The position numbers were made by a program, and so were the translations under genes. From the NCBI RefSeq assembly GCF_007992715.1, contig NZ_BKAU01000001.1, positions 2,604,001 to 2,668,000 on the forward strand: DNA of 64,000 nucleotides, given 5' to 3'. Numbering within the stretch: position 1 is the first letter of the stretch; the number at the start of each line of letters is the position of its first letter. Positions 60,567 to 64,000 of the stretch are shown one piece after another. The notes beneath the pieces were generated by a model, which saw only the letters and a list, made by a program, of their open reading frames with translations, did not search any database and was not told where the DNA came from. This DNA comes from Chitinophaga cymbidii (GTDB taxonomy: Bacteria; Bacteroidota; Bacteroidia; Chitinophagales; Chitinophagaceae).

Positions 60567-61643
60567 TCAATTCCACGTTTCCAGCAGGAACCGTATCCAG
60601 TTCTTATGCGTGATATTGTCGATGTCCTCCGCTGTAAACCCTCTTTCTTTCAGTATTTCCGGCAGCTTTTGCAGGTCCGCGATCGTGTTGAGGTCTTTAG
60701 GCGTTTGTTCCGTACCGAAAGCGCCATCGAGGTCCGAACCGATGGCGGCGTGCTGGCTGTTGCCCGCCAGCTGGCAGATGTGATCGATATGATCGGCGAC
60801 ATGCTGCAGCGAAACCCCGGTTTGCTCCGGCGTGCTTTTGCCGCGCTGCCATCCGGGAATCAGCATCCAGGCATCGAGCGCCGTGCCGATCACGGCGCCG
60901 CGTTGAATGAGCAGGGAGAACTGTTCGTCCGAGAACTGGCGGTTGTGCGGCACCAGCGCGCGGCTGTTATGGTGGCTGGCCCATACGGGGCCGGTGTAAT
61001 GGTCCATTGCTTCGTAGAAGGAAGTATCGCAGAGGTGCGTGGCATCCAGGATGATGCCGAAGCGTTCCAGTTCTTTCAGCAGTGCGCGGCCTTTGGTGCC
61101 CAGCCCGCCGTCGGAATCCGTGCCGAAGGCGTAAACGCCGGGGCCGTAATGTGCGGGGCCAACGGCGCGCAGGCCGGAGGCATAGGCTTTTTCCACGCAG
61201 GCCAGCTCGCAGAATGAATCGGCGCCTTCGAGGCTGAGGATAAAGCCTACCGGCAGGGAGCTGGTATCGGTGGCGGTTTCCCATAGCTTCAGGTGAGCCG
61301 ACAGTTCCGCCGCGTTGGTGATCTGTTTCATTTCGCCTTTTGCTTCCATTGCCTGGTACCAGGCGAGCTGACCCTGTGTCTGTGCCCAGGCCTGTTCCTG
61401 TGAATGCCAGCCCGGCAGCGGATTGTCCAGCCCCACATACCGCGCGATCTGCGTGGCAACGCAGAGGCCAATACGGCCTTTCCGCATTTCAGGCAGGGAA
61501 ACGGTGCCGCGTCCGCGGTCCGGTTTATCGGTGAGATTTTTTTCGCGGTCGCGGATGGCGGAGATGGACTTCGTAAGGTCACGGTTCCATTCCAGCGCAT
61601 TCATGCTGAGGTCAAGATGTGCATCGAAAATAAAAGGGTGCAT
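60567..61643 (-). CDS. Membrane dipeptidase, M19 (renal dipeptidase) family
   Basis: 358-aa binuclear zinc amidohydrolase-fold dipeptidase. The first metal motif is FDAHLDLSMNALEW (His 9, Asp 11). Further conserved parts are FILSLEGADSF (bridging Glu), DATHLCDTSF, WASHHNSRAL and AAIGSDLDGAFG. M19 enzymes cleave dipeptides and often accept a D-residue at the C-terminal position. No signal peptide, so cytoplasmic. It is the last gene of an operon with a DSD1/D-TA-family enzyme (20 bp upstream), RidA and a GntP transporter, where it could release D-amino acids from imported dipeptides. Confidence 0.92.
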   Translation of the reverse strand: MHPFIFDAHLDLSMNALEWNRDLTKSISAIRDREKNLTDKPDRGRGTVSLPEMRKGRIGLCVATQIARYVGLDNPLPGWHSQEQAWAQTQGQLAWYQAMEAKGEMKQITNAAELSAHLKLWETATDTSSLPVGFILSLEGADSFCELACVEKAYASGLRAVGPAHYGPGVYAFGTDSDGGLGTKGRALLKELERFGIILDATHLCDTSFYEAMDHYTGPVWASHHNSRALVPHNRQFSDEQFSLLIQRGAVIGTALDAWMLIPGWQRGKSTPEQTGVSLQHVADHIDHICQLAGNSQHAAIGSDLDGAFGTEQTPKDLNTIADLQKLPEILKERGFTAEDIDNITHKNWIRFLLETWN

Positions 61644-61663
61644 AGGTTATCTGGTTGAATTCG

Positions 61664-62878
61664 TTACAGCAGCCGCCTTCCCCTGGTGATAGGCCAGGTG
61701 CCGGCAAGGGCGCCGTTCTCAATGATTTGTGCTTCGTTATATAAAGCCACCGTGGGGCAGATATGCCAGGGCGTTCCGTACAGGATGTCACCTACCTTGA
61801 AACGATCTGCCAGCGGCGTTTTCACCACCAGGTGCTCTTCGCTTTGCGAGATCACTTCGTAGTCCGGCAGCTCGTGGAAGAAAACCCTTTTGGTGATGGG
61901 GTTTTCGGCAGATACTGCTTTATGCCCCAAGTCCAGCGTAATATGGCCGGGCTGCGGTTTGGAGATTACACGGGTGAGCAGGAGTGCCGCGGTGACAAAC
62001 GGCTGATCCGGCAGGCCGCTGCCGTAGCCTTCATCCCAGAGGATGCAGGTGCCGGGGCTGCAGGTGAGCCTGATGTTGCCTGGCAAAGCGTTTGTTGAAC
62101 CGGACATGTCTGCCGCCCGTTTTGCATGCATGGGAAAGGTAGGCGAGCCGCCCGCAATGATCTCCACGTCCCCCATCTTTGCCGCGAGAGCGGCCACAGG
62201 AGCGAACGCCGCTTCACATTGCTGTGCGCGCGCAGCCGGATCACGGTCGCGGATATGCCCGTCATACGCATGCAGGCCAAGGCATTTTACGTGGCTGAGG
62301 GATTGCAGTTGCTCATATAGTTCGAATGCTTTTTCTACGGGAATGCCGGTGCGGTGCATGCCGCTGTCGATGTCGATGTAGACGTTCGCGGTGAGGTCCG
62401 CCTTCTGAACCGGTTCTGTCGCAAAGTGATCGCGGGCAGGGTGGTCTACGTCATCCAGCAGATGTCCTGCGGCAAAGGATTCCTCTGATGGATGGAATAT
62501 CTGTTGCAGCAGCTTTGCGGAATCCATATTATCCACCAGCGAAGAAAATCTTATGCGCGGGTATTGCTGCGCCAGTTTTGCGAAGCTTTCCGCCACGGGT
62601 GAGTTCAGCTGGTAGGCGAGCAGGATGTCGCTTGCGCCCGCTTCGGCGAGCATTTGCGCTTCCGCGAAGGTGGCGCATTTAAAACGATGAATGCCCTTTT
62701 CGATCTGCATCTGCACGATGGGCTTCATCTTGTGCGTTTTTACATGCGGCATGAGGCGCGCGGCGCCCGCCATTTCAATCATCCTGTTGATGTTCTCCGC
62801 TACCTGCTGCGGGTAGACCATCAGTGCCGGAGAGGCCACTGTTGCGGGGTCTGTCAGGTGATACCAGTCTGCTTGCAT
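61664..62878 (-). CDS. DSD1/D-threonine aldolase-family PLP enzyme, likely D-serine dehydratase type
   Basis: 404-aa fold-III (alanine-racemase-like) PLP enzyme. The PLP lysine is Lys 47 in LMPHVKTHKMKPIVQM, the family hallmark, with barrel motifs VYIDIDSGMHRTGI, GLHAYDGHIRDRDPAARAQQ and IAGGSPTFPMH. Near the C terminus GTPWHICPTVAL gives a His 372-x-Cys 374 pair. In characterised eukaryotic-type D-serine dehydratases a His-x-Cys pair binds zinc, whereas D-threonine aldolases have His-x-Asp. This points to D-serine dehydration to pyruvate and ammonia via 2-aminoacrylate; it is not proven. RidA, which removes 2-aminoacrylate, is encoded 12 bp upstream. Confidence 0.88.
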   Translation of the reverse strand: MQADWYHLTDPATVASPALMVYPQQVAENINRMIEMAGAARLMPHVKTHKMKPIVQMQIEKGIHRFKCATFAEAQMLAEAGASDILLAYQLNSPVAESFAKLAQQYPRIRFSSLVDNMDSAKLLQQIFHPSEESFAAGHLLDDVDHPARDHFATEPVQKADLTANVYIDIDSGMHRTGIPVEKAFELYEQLQSLSHVKCLGLHAYDGHIRDRDPAARAQQCEAAFAPVAALAAKMGDVEIIAGGSPTFPMHAKRAADMSGSTNALPGNIRLTCSPGTCILWDEGYGSGLPDQPFVTAALLLTRVISKPQPGHITLDLGHKAVSAENPITKRVFFHELPDYEVISQSEEHLVVKTPLADRFKVGDILYGTPWHICPTVALYNEAQIIENGALAGTWPITRGRRLL

Positions 62879-62890
62879 CCTGAAAAAATA

Positions 62891-63355
62891 TTAATCTGCC
62901 AGTTCAAAAACAGCTTCGATCTCTACCGTGATATTATCCGGCAGGGAACCCATGCCCACGGCGCTGCGTACGCCCACGCCGTTCTCCTGCCCCCATATCT
63001 TGGCGAACAATTCGCTGCAGCCGTTGATCACATAGGGATGTTTTCCGAAATCCGGCGTGGCGTTCACCATGCCCAGCACCTTGATCACCCGTTTGATCCT
63101 GTCGAGGGAGCCAAGCTGGCTGACGAGGGTGGAAAGAATGGTAAGCCCTACCTGCTGCGCGGCGAGCCTGGCGCCGTCCGCATTCACTTCCAGGCCGGCC
63201 TTGCCGAAGAGGAGGGAACCGTCGTCCAGCACGGGGCCGTGGCCGGATACATAAACGAGGTTGCCAACGATCAATAGCGGTTTATATACGCCTTTGGGTG
63301 CGGGTGCGGGCGGGAGGTTCAATCCTAGGGCTGCGAAATTCTCTGCTGCGGTCAT
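62891..63355 (-). CDS. RidA family enamine/imine deaminase
   Basis: 154-aa RidA/YjgF protein (MTAAENFAALGLNLPPAPAP, LLIVGNLVYVSGHGPVLDDG, VNATPDFGKHPYVINGCSEL). The ending GVGVRSAVGMGSLPDNITVE, then IEAVFEL, contains the conserved Arg (VRSAVG) that binds the substrate carboxylate. It corresponds to the longer, divergent RidA subgroup (about 150 rather than 128 residues). The ATG at 63355 is the family start; the longer frame overlaps the transporter gene and is not plausible. It is placed between the transporter and the PLP enzyme, where it would clear reactive 2-aminoacrylate. Confidence 0.93.
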   Translation of the reverse strand: MTAAENFAALGLNLPPAPAPKGVYKPLLIVGNLVYVSGHGPVLDDGSLLFGKAGLEVNADGARLAAQQVGLTILSTLVSQLGSLDRIKRVIKVLGMVNATPDFGKHPYVINGCSELFAKIWGQENGVGVRSAVGMGSLPDNITVEIEAVFELAD

Positions 63356-63372
63356 CTGATTTTTATCTAAAG

Positions 63373-64000
63373 TTATCCAATAAATTGTTCTAATACCAAA
63401 ACTCCGAGCAATCCGCATACGGATACGATGGTTTCCATGACGGACCAGGTGGCGAAGGTCTGTTTGATGCTGAGGTTGAAATATTCCTTGAACAGCCAGA
63501 AGCCGCCGTCGTTCACATGCGAGAACATGAGGCTGCCCGCGCCGATGGACAGCACCATCAGCTCCGGATGTACCACCTGCTGCTGTATCAGCGGGAGCAG
63601 AATGCCCACCGTTGTTAAGCCCGCCACGGTAGCGGACCCTACGCAAACCCTGATCACCGCGGAGATCAGCCAGCCCAGCACGAGCGGGGATACCGGCAGG
63701 TCTTTCAGTGCTTCGCCGATGTAGGTGTTGATGCCGCCGTCTTTGATCACCTGCATGAAAACGCCGGCGCCGGCGATGATCAGCATGACCGGTGTGATGT
63801 CTTTCAATGCCTGTTCGATGGATTTCATGACGGCTTTTACCGGTTGCCCGCGGCGGACGCCGAGAAAGTAGATGGCTACGAGTACGGACAGCAGCATGGC
63901 GATATTGGGATCGCCGATGAAGTTGACGGTCCTGTGCAGAACGGAGCCTTCCTGCATCACGGGCGCCAGGGCCGTGGTAATGGTCAGCAGGATGAGCGGC
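63373..64000 (-). CDS. GntP-family permease, 5' end cut by window edge
   Basis: C-terminal 208 residues of a gluconate/D-serine:H+ symporter-type permease; the frame is open to the right edge (PLILLTITTALAP precedes VMQEGSVLHRTVNFIGDP). Membrane segments include LLSVLVAIYFLGV, VMLIIAGAGVFMQVIKDGG, VLGWLISAVIRVCVGSATVA, and SVCGLLGVLVLEQFIG. SHVNDGGFWLFKEYFNLSI is the GntP signature. The family includes gluconate (GntP) and D-serine (DsdX) carriers; with the following RidA and DSD1-type genes, D-serine is the likelier substrate. First visible gene of the operon; the RidA ATG is 17 bp downstream. Confidence 0.9.
   Translation of the reverse strand, partial: PLILLTITTALAPVMQEGSVLHRTVNFIGDPNIAMLLSVLVAIYFLGVRRGQPVKAVMKSIEQALKDITPVMLIIAGAGVFMQVIKDGGINTYIGEALKDLPVSPLVLGWLISAVIRVCVGSATVAGLTTVGILLPLIQQQVVHPELMVLSIGAGSLMFSHVNDGGFWLFKEYFNLSIKQTFATWSVMETIVSVCGLLGVLVLEQFIG

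Overview
The window comes from the chromosome of a Bacteroidota bacterium, most likely Chitinophagaceae (Chitinophaga-like). The evidence is four SusC/SusD pairs, two ECF sigma/FecR pairs, many short lipoproteins with Cys after a hydrophobic leader, FtsX/MacB-type permeases, DUF1835, DUF5689 and TPM-domain proteins, and promoters of the Bacteroidota form TTTG-N19-21-TAnnTTTG instead of -35/-10 boxes. No database search was possible, so the genus is inference.

Layout. 25-1905 (minus): FecR anti-sigma and ECF sigma, whose TonB receptor probably lies beyond the left edge. 1983-4367 (minus): FtsX-type ABC permease behind a sigma-54-like -24/-12 element with upstream repeats. 5281-11597 (plus): SusC, SusD-like and DUF5689 lipoprotein, with a Bacteroidota promoter about 570 bp upstream. 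11674-24626: a divergent glycan/sugar locus with two tandem SusC/SusD pairs and a small lipoprotein on the minus strand, and a LacI regulator plus a Tat-exported Gfo/Idh/MocA oxidoreductase on the plus strand. The divergent intergenic region holds two LacI-like palindromes and a 17-bp direct repeat at 22-bp period. 24731-25798: Ada DNA-alkylation repair and regulator. 26212-30880: ROK regulator, secreted esterase/peptidase-like hydrolase and a lipoprotein. 30909-38390: assorted housekeeping genes (GNAT, APH-like kinase, TetR/flavin monooxygenase pair, RibD-like reductase, CPA2 antiporter). 38571-45333: complete sigma/FecR/SusC(STN)/SusD trans-envelope signalling operon. 45443-49121: SIMPL protein, small membrane protein, NarL-type response regulator and TPR-histidine kinase.

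49260-51820 is a small AT-rich accessory patch against a tRNA-Glu(UUC) gene. It holds decayed copies of a DUF1016/YhcG-type nuclease gene and of dinD, a collapsed tRNA-Glu remnant with its own terminator hairpin, and an intact two-gene cassette (84-aa protein plus minimal nucleotidyltransferase). It is the best candidate here for an undescribed defence or toxin-antitoxin-like module.

52054-54367: gapA and pgk. 54405-56530: M20 dipeptidase and a stand-alone receiver protein. 56872-58830: LemA/TPM/TPM operon with a textbook promoter. 58902-60361: DUF1835 and CHRD proteins. 60567-64000 (minus): a compact operon of GntP-family transporter (cut by the edge), RidA, a DSD1/D-threonine-aldolase-family PLP enzyme with an H-x-C metal motif, and an M19 dipeptidase, which reads as a D-serine/D-amino-acid catabolic unit.
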